Origin: Campylobacter concisus
GTDB lineage: Bacteria; Campylobacterota; Campylobacteria; Campylobacterales; Campylobacteraceae
Assembly (NCBI GenBank): GCA_002092835.1
Contig: LVWL01000001.1
Span: forward strand, 1 to 64,000
Direction: 5' to 3'
DNA length: 64,000 nucleotides
Numbering within the stretch: the stretch's first letter is position 1; the number at the start of each line of letters is the position of its first letter. The position numbers and the translations under genes were made by a program. Under the pieces are notes generated by a model. The model had not been told where the DNA came from. It saw nothing but the letters and a program-made list of their open reading frames with translations, and did not search any database. This document shows, one piece after another, positions 10,229-20,143 of this stretch.

Positions 10229-11943
10229 ATTAATTTTTTTGTACCACCCAAGAAGTCATAATTAAGCAAAATTTTACTCTTTATACACTTTATTTTAAGT
10301 TCACAAAATGAATTGATTGATGCAAATTTTGATAAAAATTTAGCCAAATTTATACCTAAAGCATAGACATTTCCAATACTCTCAAATTCACTTTCATCTA
10401 TATAAAATATGCAGAGCAACCCTCTTTTTGCAAAGCCTTGATCAACTCTATAAATTTGCTTTGTTTTTATATCATAAAGCGAGTTTGCAAATTTTTTAAA
10501 AAACTCATCATCTGGCGTGCTAAAGGTATTAAGAAGTGCTAAAAAAGAGCCCTTCTCTAGTATACTTTGATAACTAAAAGATAATATGCTAACTAGTTTC
10601 CAAAGAAGATTTCCATCTATTTTTACTCGCTTTACACTAGTTGGAATGGTTAAATTTTTAGTTGTTACACCTTGATGAGATAACACTCTATCTATCTCAC
10701 CAAGTCTTAGCTTACAAGGCAAATCACCATTGCAGCAAAGTGTATCTATGCTAATGGTTTGATCTTTAGAGTCGCTTTTAAAAAAAGAAATTTCTTTATA
10801 TGAGTTTAGTTTTATATCTGTTTTATTGCTGACAAAATAATAATCTTTTGCTCGCTCATCATTTAAAAATTCAAATCTCTCAAAACTTTTATAGTTTTTT
10901 AATATCCTTTTTTCATTATTACTACTATGAGCGACCACCTTATTTATTGAAATGATTTCATAAGCATCGATATTTGAGCGATCTAGAAAAATTCTATATT
11001 CGCTTCGTCTATTGTTATTCAAAATAGGCTCGGCACTCATTACAAATAAATTTATTGCAGGCGTAGCAAAAAGAGAAAAATACTCTAGCCTTGGCACATA
11101 TCCACTTGGCATATCTTTTGAAAATATAAATTTAATATTAAAGCTTTTTGCGGAAAAATTTTTAAGAAAGCTAAGTCCATTTAATCGCACAAAATTTAGC
11201 TTTGAAGGAAAAAATGATAGCTCTTTTAAAAGCTCAAACGCTTCAAATCCAAACTCATCACTCTTTATCAAACGCTCATCAAACTCATCTAAACTAAGTT
11301 TATCAGGGCTTAACTTTATCTCTTGATCGCTATCTTCAAAACTTATTGTAATAAATTTCAAGTAATTTTTTAGCCACATTAAGAGCGTAGAAGAGAAGTA
11401 AACATTATCTCCAAGATATAAATTTAAAAAGTCTACATCAAGTTCTTTAGTGCTAAGCTCGTCCTTTGTAACGCTTATATTTAAATTTAGAAGATAATCA
11501 CTCTTATTGTTTGACATAAAAGCTTTTGTTATCTTTAAGGGAAGCAAATTTATGTCAAAGATTGTTTGAAATTTGCACGTTACGCCATTGATCTGCTTTG
11601 ACTCGACTATACTTCCTTTTGGTATAAATTCTTTTACCCCAGAGAAGTCATCTCTTAATGTAAATTCTTGCATACAAACTGATGGAAAAGGATTTGTATA
11701 GCTTGGCATTAATATATTTACTAAAGACTCAGCGATTAGTGGGATATTTTCATCTAGTTCTTGCCTGATCCTCGATGTTAAAATAGCCATATTTTCTATT
11801 ATACTCTCAACATCAGGATCTTTGCTTTTAGTATCTAAAAAGGGTGCTACTTTTGGAAAATTTTTAATAAAAAGGGCTCTTGTTTCATCAAGATATGCCA
11901 TCTCTTTTTGAAAATAAGCTAGATTATTTTCATTATAATCCAT
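10225..11943 (-). CDS. tssF: TssF, T6SS baseplate protein
   Basis: A 572-residue TssF, the main baseplate wedge component. Family signatures are the N-terminal YFQKEMAYLDETRALFIKNFPKVAPFL, the RIRQELDENIPLIAESLVNILMP-type block (start of PF05947), IPKGSIVES, and the C-terminal RGLLCIFYIDE. It starts on the last base of tssE and overlaps tssG by 4 bp, so the E-F-G trio is translationally linked. The frame is intact over its whole length, unlike its neighbours A, B, C and M. Confidence 0.95.
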   Translation of the reverse strand: MDYNENNLAYFQKEMAYLDETRALFIKNFPKVAPFLDTKSKDPDVESIIENMAILTSRIRQELDENIPLIAESLVNILMPSYTNPFPSVCMQEFTLRDDFSGVKEFIPKGSIVESKQINGVTCKFQTIFDINLLPLKITKAFMSNNKSDYLLNLNISVTKDELSTKELDVDFLNLYLGDNVYFSSTLLMWLKNYLKFITISFEDSDQEIKLSPDKLSLDEFDERLIKSDEFGFEAFELLKELSFFPSKLNFVRLNGLSFLKNFSAKSFNIKFIFSKDMPSGYVPRLEYFSLFATPAINLFVMSAEPILNNNRRSEYRIFLDRSNIDAYEIISINKVVAHSSNNEKRILKNYKSFERFEFLNDERAKDYYFVSNKTDIKLNSYKEISFFKSDSKDQTISIDTLCCNGDLPCKLRLGEIDRVLSHQGVTTKNLTIPTSVKRVKIDGNLLWKLVSILSFSYQSILEKGSFLALLNTFSTPDDEFFKKFANSLYDIKTKQIYRVDQGFAKRGLLCIFYIDESEFESIGNVYALGINLAKFLSKFASINSFCELKIKCIKSKILLNYDFLGGTKKLI

Positions 11944-12332
11944 TATAAAATCTCACAATATCTATTGTTTTTAAAAATAACTTTTAGCAAATACTCTTTA
12001 AAATTATCATTTTTATGCTTGTAGTTTATATTAAAGATGATACGCCAAGGCTTTAGTGAGTCATCGTATCCGATAGATGTTACTTCTATTCTATTCTCAT
12101 TTGAGCTGATTAATTCATATATTGCCATACCAAGTTTATGACCAAGCTCGTTTATCTCAACACCCATCGACCAAAGATCAATAATACTATCATTTAATCG
12201 GCCGTAGTTACCAAGTCTAGAGTTTAAGATAGTATCAATGTGATCTTTTATGTCGCTGTCTAGATCTTTAAAATATGGACGTAGTTTTGATTCGTCACTA
12301 AATTCATATAAAATTTTATCTATCAGCGACAT
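11943..12332 (-). CDS. tssE: TssE, T6SS baseplate gp25-like protein
   Basis: A 129-residue protein of the gp25 family that starts sheath assembly on the baseplate. The core motif is conserved (SRLGNYGRLNDSIIDLWS, then IYELISSNENRIEV), with the E-x-R pair in NRIEVTS. It lies 8 bp after the end of tssC and shares a base with tssF. No anomalies were seen. Confidence 0.93.
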   Translation of the reverse strand: MSLIDKILYEFSDESKLRPYFKDLDSDIKDHIDTILNSRLGNYGRLNDSIIDLWSMGVEINELGHKLGMAIYELISSNENRIEVTSIGYDDSLKPWRIIFNINYKHKNDNFKEYLLKVIFKNNRYCEIL

Positions 12333-12339
12333 AGTAAGC

Positions 12340-13787
12340 TTACTCTTTGTCTAGTTTTCCGACCAAAGAAAGCTCGAAATTTGCTCCCATAAATTTAAAG
12401 TGAGGTCTAGCCAAAAGCTCTATTTTGTACCATCCAGGCTCGCCAGCTATATCACTGACGATTACTTTTGCGCTTCTAAATGGTCTTCTACTTCTAACAT
12501 CTGCTGGTGGATTTTCCTGATCTGAGATGTATTGTCTTAGCCATTCATTTAAGCCGCGCTCAACATCGCTACGCTCTTTCCATGTACCTATCTCTTCTCT
12601 TTGAAGCACTTTTAGATAATGAGCCAAACGAGAGATCAAGAACACATAAGGCAGTTGAGTTCCGAGCCTGAAATTTGTCTCAGCAGCTTTACCTTCTGGA
12701 GTATTTGGGAAAATTTTAGGTTTTAACGCAGAGTTTGCTGAGAAAAATGCAGCGTTATTACTATCTCTTCTTAAAGTAAGAGCGATAAATCCATTTTCTG
12801 AAAGTTCAAATTCTCTTCTATCTGTGATCAAACTTCGGTTGGAATTTTTGTTTGGACGCTTCCATAATTTTCATAAGTATAAGTTGGAAGATCTTTTACG
12901 GCACCGCCACCTTTTGGCCCAATAATATTGCCGCACCATCTATAATCAGCAAAACTATCTGTAAGCCTTGTAGCAAACGCATAAGCTCCATTGCCCCAAA
13001 GCATATCATCATGATTATTTACAGTTTCTCTATAATTAAAGCTCTTTATAGGGTTATCTTCTGGCACATAAGGAGATCTTGTAAGAAATCTATTTACCAT
13101 ACATCCTGTGTATTTTGCATCTTCATTTTCTCTAAAAGTTCTCCATCTTGTATATTGTGGGCCTTCTAGCATGCTTTTTAGATCTTTTATATTTTCAAGC
13201 TCACCAAAATTGTCAAGTCCGAAAAATTTAGCAGAAAGAGATGTAAGAAGTGGCGAATGGCTCATTGCAGCAATTGATGACATTTTATTTAAAAAAGTCA
13301 TATCTTGATTTGATTTATCTAGCTCATAGTCAGCCACTATCGCACCAACTGGTTCACCACCAAATTGTCCATATTCGGCTGAATAAATTTGTTTATAAAG
13401 TGTACTTTGAGTTATGTCTAGATTATTTTCAAAATCATCTAAAATTTCTTCTTTTGTGGCGTCTAAAAGATCAATTTTTACATTTTCATTAAAATTTGTT
13501 CTCTCAACCAAAAATCTAATTCCACGCCAAGTTGATTCTAGCTCTTGAAAAGATTTATTGTGTAAAATTTCATCCATTTGAGCAGATAAAAGGGTATCGA
13601 TGTGAGCTATCATCTCATCAAGTGCGAGCTTATTTATTTTATCTTCGGCATTATTTGTTGTTATTATGTTTGAAATAAACTCAGCAACTCCTTGCTTTAC
13701 AACACTATAACTCTCGTCATCTTTTGAATATTTACTCCTTTGCATTATGCTTTCAATGATAGGAGTTTTAACTTTAGTTTCAGACAT
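12340..13787 (-). pseudogene. tssC: TssC (VipB) large sheath protein, frameshifted after residue 319
   Basis: TssC with TssB forms the contractile sheath. Residues 1-319 cover the N-terminal domain (ESTWRGIRFLVERTNFNENV, PLLTSLSAKFFGL, NRFLTRSPYVPEDNP) and end KIPTEV then TGA. The other 163 residues continue one frame away (LITDRREFELSENGFIAL, PFRSAKVIVSDIAGEPGWY). One extra T in the GTTTGATC stretch (about 12828-12833) restores KIPTEVLITDRREF and a ~482-residue protein, the normal length. The downstream part could start at the overlapping TTG. The call is very secure; whether the cell makes a full-length sheath is not. Confidence 0.95.
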
Positions 13788-13789
13788 TT

Positions 13790-14274
13790 TTATTCCTTAT
13801 CTTGTTCGTCTTTAATCTCTAAAAGAAGTTGTTTTCTACTATCTTCATCTTTTATAGCTTCTAAAACCGCTTTTCTAAAATCAGGCATATTGCCCATAGG
13901 ACCTTTTAGTGCAACTAAAGCTTTTCTAAGCTGCAAGAGTTTTTTTAGTTCAGGGATTTGATTTATAATATTGTCTGGATTAAAATCATGGATGCTCTCA
14001 AAATCAAGGTCAATATTTAAATCTTCATTATTAGAATTTAGCTTATTTTTTACAGAGAAATTTGTATGAATATCTAAGCTTTTCATAACCTGATCAAAAT
14101 TTATTTTATTGATAGAAATCACTTCACGATCTTCAAGTGGAGTTTGGTTTTCACCAGTTAAATTTGCAACTACCATAAGTTTTAATGGAAGCTCTACATC
14201 AGCCTCTTGGTCATTTGTCTTAGTTTTATAACTATATTTATGCGTTCTTTTGGTGGGATTAGATTATCTGCCAT
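13790..14274 (-). pseudogene. tssB: TssB (VipA) small sheath protein, frameshifted near the N-terminus
   Basis: The conserved start MADNLIPPKERINIV lies at 14274 behind a good ribosome site (AAGGATG). The frame is then lost at 14229-14232, where GTTTAT would be expected but GTTAT is present. Restoring one T continues YKTKTNDQEADVELPLKLMVVANLTG and on through the family hallmark GENQTPLEDREVISINK to a 160-residue protein. The longest intact frame starts only at MVVANLTG (14176), which would lack the first beta strands. It sits 2 bp upstream of tssC. TssB and TssC each carry one lesion, so neither sheath subunit is encoded intact in this sequence. Confidence 0.93.
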
Positions 14275-14352
14275 AGTAACATCCTTTTTTCATAAATGAT
14301 TTAAGAATTATATTTAAATAAAATTAAAGGTGATTTAAAAAAACATATTTTA

Positions 14353-15626
14353 TCACACAAATGTTTTTGCCTTTATATATATGTCTGATAAATAATCTTT
14401 AAGCTCGGTATTTTCTATAAAATTAACTATTTGTGCATAGGTAGCTTTTGCATTATTATTCATGCCTTGAGCAGTAAAAATTTTTGATAATTCAAGCATA
14501 AAATTAAGCTCACTTTGAGCGCTTGAAGCATGCTTGCTTTTGTCTAGTTCTTTTATTAGATCTTCAAAACTCATATCTTTTTTACTATCACTGCTGGAAG
14601 TAAATTCCAAAGAGTTGCTTTTAATAAAAAATTTACTTATATCTTCACTAAAAAAAGCTTCTCCGCTTTGAAATTTGAGCTTTTTTATATCTGGAAATTT
14701 ATCAATAAAATTTAAAACCATATCGCAAATAAGATCACTTTGCCTTGCAAGTCCAGCACTATTTAAAAACTCACAAAATATCGTAATGCCTTCTATCCAA
14801 AATGGATTAAGTGCTAAATTTCTTATAAATTTTTCTAAGTTGTCAAGATTTAATTCATTATTTTTTTAAAAAGCATAATCAGATTTTCATCAGGATAACG
14901 TATCTGTGTTATTTGATCGCTACTTGATGGGAGCGCCTTTATTCTGCCCCACATTGCTTCAAAAATTAAAGCATAAGCATTAAAATTTTTAATATCACTC
15001 CTTAAAAGCATTAGTGATAAATTTATAAAATATTCTCTAAATTCTCTATCATTAAATGTGCTAATATCATTGCCACTAAATGAAACGTTTTGATAGTAAG
15101 TTGGCTCAGTTTTAGTAATGACTTTTGGCTCTTTAGCTTTTAAAATTTCTTCTTTTTTTTCTTCTATATAAAGCGTATCAAAATGTATACCAAGCTCTTG
15201 TGAAAGCTCAGGCACAAGGTCATTAAACGCTTTTGCGTCAGCTTGATCCAAAGCTTTATCATTAGCTTGCGTAAAAAGCTCTATTGTCTGAGCTATTATC
15301 TTTTTTTTAGCAGGTAGCTGCTTTTCGTTTTTTGCAAGCGAATTTGGCTCTTTTTTCAAAATAAATAGAAAAAAAGCAAAGGCTTTTATAAGTGTCTTAA
15401 AAGCCTCTTTGTCGTTTAAATTTATAGCAGAAATCGCTAAGAAATTTAAAAGCTTGGCGTCAAGACTAAACTCACTTAAGGCTCTTAAAGATGAGCTAAA
15501 TACGTAATCCCACTTTATGCTATCATGCATCAAAGTTTTATACTTTGACATTTCATCAGTTAAACTAATATAAAGCTCATTCTCTAAAAAATCTTCATTA
15601 AATTTATTACAAAAATTATCTTGCAC
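14353..15626 (-). pseudogene. tssA: TssA (ImpA-family) T6SS cap/baseplate protein, frameshifted in an A-run
   Basis: TssA primes and coordinates tube and sheath growth. The first 258 residues include the ImpA N-terminal-type block (IKWDYVFSSSLRALSEF, AFKTLIKAF) and end MLFKKIMN. At the A7 run (14861-14867) an eighth A would continue KKNNELNLDNLEKFI through ALNPFWIEGITIFCEFL to the C-terminal 122 residues ending YIKAKTFV, about 423 residues in all. The C-terminal part belongs to the VasJ-like group with NPFWIEG. It follows tssL directly. A 78-bp AT-rich gap separates it from tssB. Confidence 0.85.
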
Positions 15627-16391
15627 TTACTTGTTATCCATAAAATTCTCTATCTTATTATTTAGGACACTATCGTTTCTGATATTGTTTTGATCCATAG
15701 AATATGTACTATATAAAAATGCAGCTGCGATCATAGCAATGGCTAGCAAAATGAAATAAAATTTTAAACGCTTTAGAGAAAATACCTCAAGAAAGCTTTT
15801 CTTTGTCTGTTTTAAGTAGCTCTTTTCAAATACGTTTTCATCGGCCTTTATGAGCGGAGAAACGGCCGCAGCTATATTTTCACAAAGATAAGAGATTTTT
15901 TCATTGCAATCTTCTTGGGTTTCATATTTTCCCTTATAGCCAAGCACCAAACAAGCATATATAAATTCCAAGAAATCTTTATTTTTGCCAACATTTTCAA
16001 ACCACTTATCCATAATGCCAAAGAATTTATTTCCACCTAGATTTTCATTAAAAAATCTTGTTGTCAGGGTATTATTGGCCCAAAAGCTGTTCATAAAAAT
16101 TTCATTTTTTAGCAAGCTCTCATCTATAAAAACACAAAGGCAATATCTAAGTCTAATAATATCGTCTTCCTCGTAAATACCTAGATTTGATATCTTTGAA
16201 GTAGTGCTTAAGATATCATTTATCAATTTTTCACGTAAATTTGCCATTTCGCTCTGTGAAAAATTTTGTAATTTTGAAACCCTATTTGCCAAAAGAAGTA
16301 ATGGTAACACATGATCTAGTGCAAGGTTTGTGCCAAGACCCAAAAGATTTGTTTGACTTAAAACTGAGGTTTCATTTTGATTTTCGTTCAT
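15627..16391 (-). CDS. tssL: TssL (DotU-like) T6SS inner-membrane protein
   Basis: TssL pairs with TssM in the membrane complex. The start at 16391 (MNENQNETSVLSQTNLLG) is chosen over one 24 bp upstream because AAGGAT lies 5 nt before it. The 254-residue protein has the DotU fold region (LPLLLLANRVSKL, RYCLCVFIDESLL, FFGIMDKWFENV, LEFIYACLVLGYKGKY) and one C-terminal membrane segment (FYFILLAIAMIAAAFLYSTY). No peptidoglycan-binding OmpA domain is fused, so anchoring to the wall would need another protein. Confidence 0.94.
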   Translation of the reverse strand: MNENQNETSVLSQTNLLGLGTNLALDHVLPLLLLANRVSKLQNFSQSEMANLREKLINDILSTTSKISNLGIYEEDDIIRLRYCLCVFIDESLLKNEIFMNSFWANNTLTTRFFNENLGGNKFFGIMDKWFENVGKNKDFLEFIYACLVLGYKGKYETQEDCNEKISYLCENIAAAVSPLIKADENVFEKSYLKQTKKSFLEVFSLKRLKFYFILLAIAMIAAAFLYSTYSMDQNNIRNDSVLNNKIENFMDNK

Positions 16392-16399
16392 TTTTATCC

Positions 16400-17794
16400 T
16401 TATAATAAAGCCCACATTTTAATGTCAGCATTCGGTAAATTTGCCGTTATATAAACGCTAATCACATTTTGATTTGCAAAGCTTTTAAAAATTTCATCTT
16501 TTTTGTCTATCTTGTAATAGATATAATCGTTTAACTTTGGTAAAGTACTAGGAACAACAGAAATTTGCTCTACGTTTATACCTCTTAGCTGTGAAGATAC
16601 TATTCCTTTTATATTTGATTGAGTATGGATCTTGCACTGCTCTTTAAAATTTTTAAGAAGATACTCATTTTTCGTATCACTGTGAATAGCAAAATAAATT
16701 TCTGAGTTTTCAATAATGCTTGGATTATCAAAAATACAGTCATAAAAACCGTGATTATTTTTAACAATCTGTGCCATTATATATTTTGGAGATAAGATAT
16801 GTGAGAATAAAAGTCTTAGATTATTTATCAAAGGCACAAAAGTTTGAGTTAGGTTATTGTGATCGTAGGCGATAAATTCGCTAAAACTATTATCGTGGCT
16901 AAGTGCTAACAAATCAGCTTGGAAATCAACTAATTTTTCATACAAATACTCTGGGTGAAATTTATCTTTCTTTAACAAATAAGAGAATATCAAATGCCAT
17001 TTTTTTAGCATATTTAGTATTAAATACGTCGAAAAATCAAGTCTATTTTTAGCTTGATCAACACCTCCTAGCAACCCAAAATAACTCTCTTGATGTTGCT
17101 TTGTAGCAAAGCTAAGCTCCTCTATAAAATTTGTTATGAAGGTGTTTTTACTGATATCAATACAAGTTGGAATAAATTTTTCGTCAAGTGTTATTTGCTT
17201 ATTTAGGTCTATATTTTTTATTTTACAAATTGGTATGCTAAGCTCGTAAGGCATCTTTGAGCCAAATACTCCAAGAGACGATCTTTGGCTTGCTAGGATT
17301 AGATTTTCTTTATCTTGTGTAAAGGCAGAAGATAGTTCAAAATCATCTTTATCGTCTAGCTCGTTTAATATATCATTGCTAGCTTCATCATGCACTCTTG
17401 AGCTGATAAGTGCTTGCTTGGCTGTAAATTTTAGGTTTGGTAAATTATTTTGCAAGCTAACATCAACTAAACCTGAGCTAATAGGTAGTTTTAGCACTAT
17501 AATGGCTGAGTTTAGCTCACTTGGGCTTATCTCAAGCGGTTCTGGCAATTCATCTTGATCTGGCGCGTTAAAAATCGTACCATCTTGAGAGATACAAGAA
17601 ATTTTAGTTAGCCCTATTTTGCCTTGAAGCAAAAGATCGCTTGAAATTTCTAAATCTAAAACACCGTATAAATTTGAAAAAGAAGAGATAGTTTTTAGGT
17701 TTAAATTTCTCTCAAAATATCTTTCTTGCTGCTCGAAATGAACCTTATCAACGTTCATTCCGTTATACCAAACGACTTTTAGCTTTTCAGACAT
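16400..17794 (-). CDS. tssK: TssK, T6SS baseplate-membrane complex linker
   Basis: TssK trimers connect the baseplate to TssL/TssM. The 464-residue protein carries the typical N-terminus (KVVWYNGMNVDKVHFEQQERYFE), the shell domain (GLTKISCISQDGTIFNAPD) and the C-terminal receptor-binding head (EIYFAIHSDTKNEYLL, SQLRGINVEQISVVPSTLP). Length and frame are intact. It lies 1 bp after tssJ and 8 bp before tssL. Confidence 0.96.
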   Translation of the reverse strand: MSEKLKVVWYNGMNVDKVHFEQQERYFERNLNLKTISSFSNLYGVLDLEISSDLLLQGKIGLTKISCISQDGTIFNAPDQDELPEPLEISPSELNSAIIVLKLPISSGLVDVSLQNNLPNLKFTAKQALISSRVHDEASNDILNELDDKDDFELSSAFTQDKENLILASQRSSLGVFGSKMPYELSIPICKIKNIDLNKQITLDEKFIPTCIDISKNTFITNFIEELSFATKQHQESYFGLLGGVDQAKNRLDFSTYLILNMLKKWHLIFSYLLKKDKFHPEYLYEKLVDFQADLLALSHDNSFSEFIAYDHNNLTQTFVPLINNLRLLFSHILSPKYIMAQIVKNNHGFYDCIFDNPSIIENSEIYFAIHSDTKNEYLLKNFKEQCKIHTQSNIKGIVSSQLRGINVEQISVVPSTLPKLNDYIYYKIDKKDEIFKSFANQNVISVYITANLPNADIKMWALL

Positions 17795-17795
17795 T

Positions 17796-18263
17796 TTATT
17801 TGCTTGCTTGTATTTTAGAGCTACTAGCGTCTAAAACATTTACGCCATTTTTTGTTATTTCAAAAACTATATTTTTTTCTTTTATCTCTTTTGTAGCTTT
17901 GTAAGCCTTGATATTTGTCTTGCTCTGATCGGCATAAAGTACCAAAATACCGACATACGGAACCTCGTCAGGATATACATTTGTAAAAGCATATCTATTT
18001 GTATTTGGCTGAATTTGTGTTTTTATAGAGTCAATCTTGTCATAACCTAGTATTTCACCATTTTTCTCGGCTAGATCGATAATGCTAGCTTCTTTAAATT
18101 TAGCTACATCTCTTAATTTATAAGCTATGATAGTTATAGGAACATTATCGCCATGATAGTTTAAATTTGAATTTGGCATATTGCTTATAATAAGATCTTT
18201 TGCGCATCCTGTAAGAAATAGCATAAATACTAAAAAAGATAGAAATTTAAATATTTTTTTCAT
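17796..18263 (-). CDS. tssJ: TssJ, T6SS outer-membrane lipoprotein
   Basis: A 155-residue lipoprotein with a signal peptide and lipobox (FLVFMLFLTGC, Cys about 20). TssJ anchors the TssLM complex under the outer membrane. Family features are the PITIIAYKLRDVAKF strand-helix and the C-terminal VFEITKNGVNVLD. As the first gene of the minus-strand locus it carries the likely main promoter just upstream. Confidence 0.9.
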   Translation of the reverse strand: MKKIFKFLSFLVFMLFLTGCAKDLIISNMPNSNLNYHGDNVPITIIAYKLRDVAKFKEASIIDLAEKNGEILGYDKIDSIKTQIQPNTNRYAFTNVYPDEVPYVGILVLYADQSKTNIKAYKATKEIKEKNIVFEITKNGVNVLDASSSKIQASK

Positions 18264-18303
18264 GAGTTCCTTTACCTGATTTTAATAATATTATTTTTGC
18301 ATA

Positions 18304-18309
18304 ATTATA
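18304..18309 (-). promoter_or_regulatory. Probable -10 box of the T6SS promoter
   Basis: A perfect TATAAT reads on the minus strand about 40 nt before the tssJ ATG, followed by an AGGTAAAGGA ribosome site. The upstream DNA is T-rich, as usual for Campylobacter sigma-70 promoters, which often lack a clear -35 box. It is the first such box upstream of the 18-kb locus. Confidence 0.5.
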
Positions 18310-18452
18310 TCTAAAAAATTTAGATGCTCATTTTAAAATTAATGTTCTTAAACAAAACTTTTATATCTGTTTTCATTCTTTTGTAAAAAATAATGCAAAA
18401 TTTGGGTTTTAAGACTATAATACGCCTACAATTTTATCAAAAAGGATTGAAA

Positions 18453-18757
18453 ATGAAAAAGCTTATCATTGTTTCAGGAGCTGCCGCATTGCTAGCGGGT
18501 AGCCTATTTGCCGCTGACGGCGCAACCCTTTACAATAAATGCAAAGCCTGTCACGGAGCCAAAGCCGAAAAAATGTATCTAAACAAAGTTCCTGCGCTTT
18601 CGTCTCTTTCTAAAGAAGAGATCGCTGAGGCTTTAAAAGGTTACAAAGAGGGCAGCCTAGATAAATTTAAGTCTTCTGCGATGATGAAACCTCTAGCAAA
18701 AGTCTTAACGACGAGGATATCGCCGCTCTTTCAGAGTACATCCCTACTCTAAAATAA
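18453..18757 (+). pseudogene. Periplasmic cytochrome c553-like protein, frameshifted near the C-terminus
   Basis: A small class I cytochrome c with a signal peptide (MKKLIIVSGAAALLAGSLFA), a haem motif (CKACH at about residue 30) and distal Met region (SSAMMKPLA). Such proteins ferry electrons in the periplasm. The frame is lost near 18702: adding one G gives AKGLNDEDIAALSEYIPTLK and a stop at 18757, the conserved c553 ending. As written it would lose its last helix. It has good ribosome spacing (AAAGGATTGAAA) and is divergent from tssJ. Confidence 0.85.
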
Positions 18758-18887
18758 CCCTTTTCGGTGGAGTTTTTCCGCCGATTTTTCTCTCTTTGAC
18801 GCTTCATTTTTGCAACTTTTTTATAATTTTAATTTTAACTTTTTAAGACTATAATCTCGTCTAAATTTCTATCAAAAAGGACGAAAA

Positions 18888-19186
18888 ATGAAAATCTATC
18901 GCATCACTACCGCCGTTTTGGCGCTAAATTTATCTCTATTTGCGGCTAGTGGCGAAGCCATTTACAAAAAATGCTCGGCCTGTCACGGCGAAAAAGCGGA
19001 GACAAAATACGCAAACAAAGTGCCTGCGCTAATTAGCATCAGCAAAGAAGACCGCATAAAAGCGCTACAAGGCTACAAGGACGGCTCAAACAACGCCTTT
19101 GGCATGGGCAAAGGCAACTGCACGCCAAAAACATAAGCGACGAGGATATGGCGGCGGTTAGCGAGTATATAGATAGCCTAAAATAA
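18888..19186 (+). pseudogene. Second cytochrome c553-like protein, frameshifted near the C-terminus
   Basis: A tandem paralogue of the preceding cytochrome: signal peptide, CSACH haem motif, ANKVPALISISKED block. The frame changes at about 19110-19118. The conserved ending HAKNISDEDMAAVSEYIDSLK reads in another frame to a stop at 19186. Its expected Met-containing loop (NAFGMGK) lies just before the lesion. Both copies are damaged at nearly the same place relative to the protein end, with different surrounding sequence. Confidence 0.8.
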
Positions 19187-19594
19187 GTTTGCTGTTTAAG
19201 CTCGCAAATTTACCGCAAGCAGACAAAACAAGTAGCGGCAAGCATTTGCGGATAATCGCGAGAGATTGTTTCGGCGCAGGTTTTATTTACTCGCTTAAAT
19301 CAGGCCTTAAATTTGATTTTATACTTGCATCGAGGCGCGAAAATCGACGGATAAATTTAATACCGCAATTTCAGGCTTAAGGTTAAATTTAGGGCGCGCC
19401 TTTAAAGAAATTTAAGATACACGCCGTAGCGCGGGTTTACAAAATCGCACGCCCGTAAGCGGCGGTATAAAAACGCCCGTATTAATGCAAAACCGAGCTA
19501 AATTCGAGCTTTTTAGCGGTCGGCTCGGCAAAAGCGGATTTCGCAGCCAAATTCTCCGTCGCGAAATTTTAACTCGCGGTCGCAAAAGACGAGG
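19187..19594. other. 408 bp without a supported gene
   Basis: Contains scattered open frames with no recognisable protein and many AAATTTA/GCG words. It appears richer in G+C than the T6SS region by eye. No terminator, repeat or RNA gene is convincing. Confidence 0.5.
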
Positions 19595-20143
19595 CTAAAT
19601 TTGATATTCGCTAGGACTTAGCTCTCCTCGTAAAAGTTTTCCAAAGCGCGCGGCTGCGGCATCTACGGCATCATCGCCAAACTCGCCTGGCTCAAATCCG
19701 CTGCTGATAAACGGCGCGGCAAAGTCCATCCCGCAGTAGTTTGCCGCGATCTTAAGCGGCGTTAAAATTTCATCCAAGCTAAAGCCGATTGCGCCCTGCT
19801 TAGAGTATTCGCCAAGCGGGGTGCTAACGCTTAGCGCAAGCTGCAAGACCTTGCCCTTAAGTGCGCCAGATCCCACCAGCTCGTGAGAAAAGACGATGTC
19901 GATATAGGCTTTTAGCATAGGCGGAACGTTTAGCCAGTACATCGGGTACAAAAATACGATGCGCTCGGCACCCGCTAGCGCGTCTTGCTCTGCGCGGGCG
20001 TCTATGCGCGCGATATCTAGGCCGTAAAGCCCCTCCAAATGGCGCACTTCAACGTCCGCGGCGGCCTTTGCTACCTGCGATAAGGCTTTGTTTACGTGCG
20101 ATGCGGCGAGATTGGGGTGCGATAAGATCACGAGCGTTTTCAT
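19595..20143 (-). CDS. NAD(P)H-dependent flavodoxin-fold oxidoreductase (KefF/MdaB-like)
   Basis: A 182-residue member of the flavodoxin_2 family, FMN- or FAD-binding quinone/nitro reductases. The N-terminus shows the flavin phosphate loop region (LVILSHPNLAASHVNKAL), and the core has ERIVFLYPMYWLNVPPMLKAY, which matches the family's P-x-YW-x-x-P-A/P-x-LK pattern. GKVLQLALSVSTPLGEYS gives the next strand and the active-site loop. It stands alone on the minus strand with an ATG behind a modest AGGAAAC site. The exact substrate is unknown. Confidence 0.85.
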   Translation of the reverse strand: MKTLVILSHPNLAASHVNKALSQVAKAAADVEVRHLEGLYGLDIARIDARAEQDALAGAERIVFLYPMYWLNVPPMLKAYIDIVFSHELVGSGALKGKVLQLALSVSTPLGEYSKQGAIGFSLDEILTPLKIAANYCGMDFAAPFISSGFEPGEFGDDAVDAAAARFGKLLRGELSPSEYQI

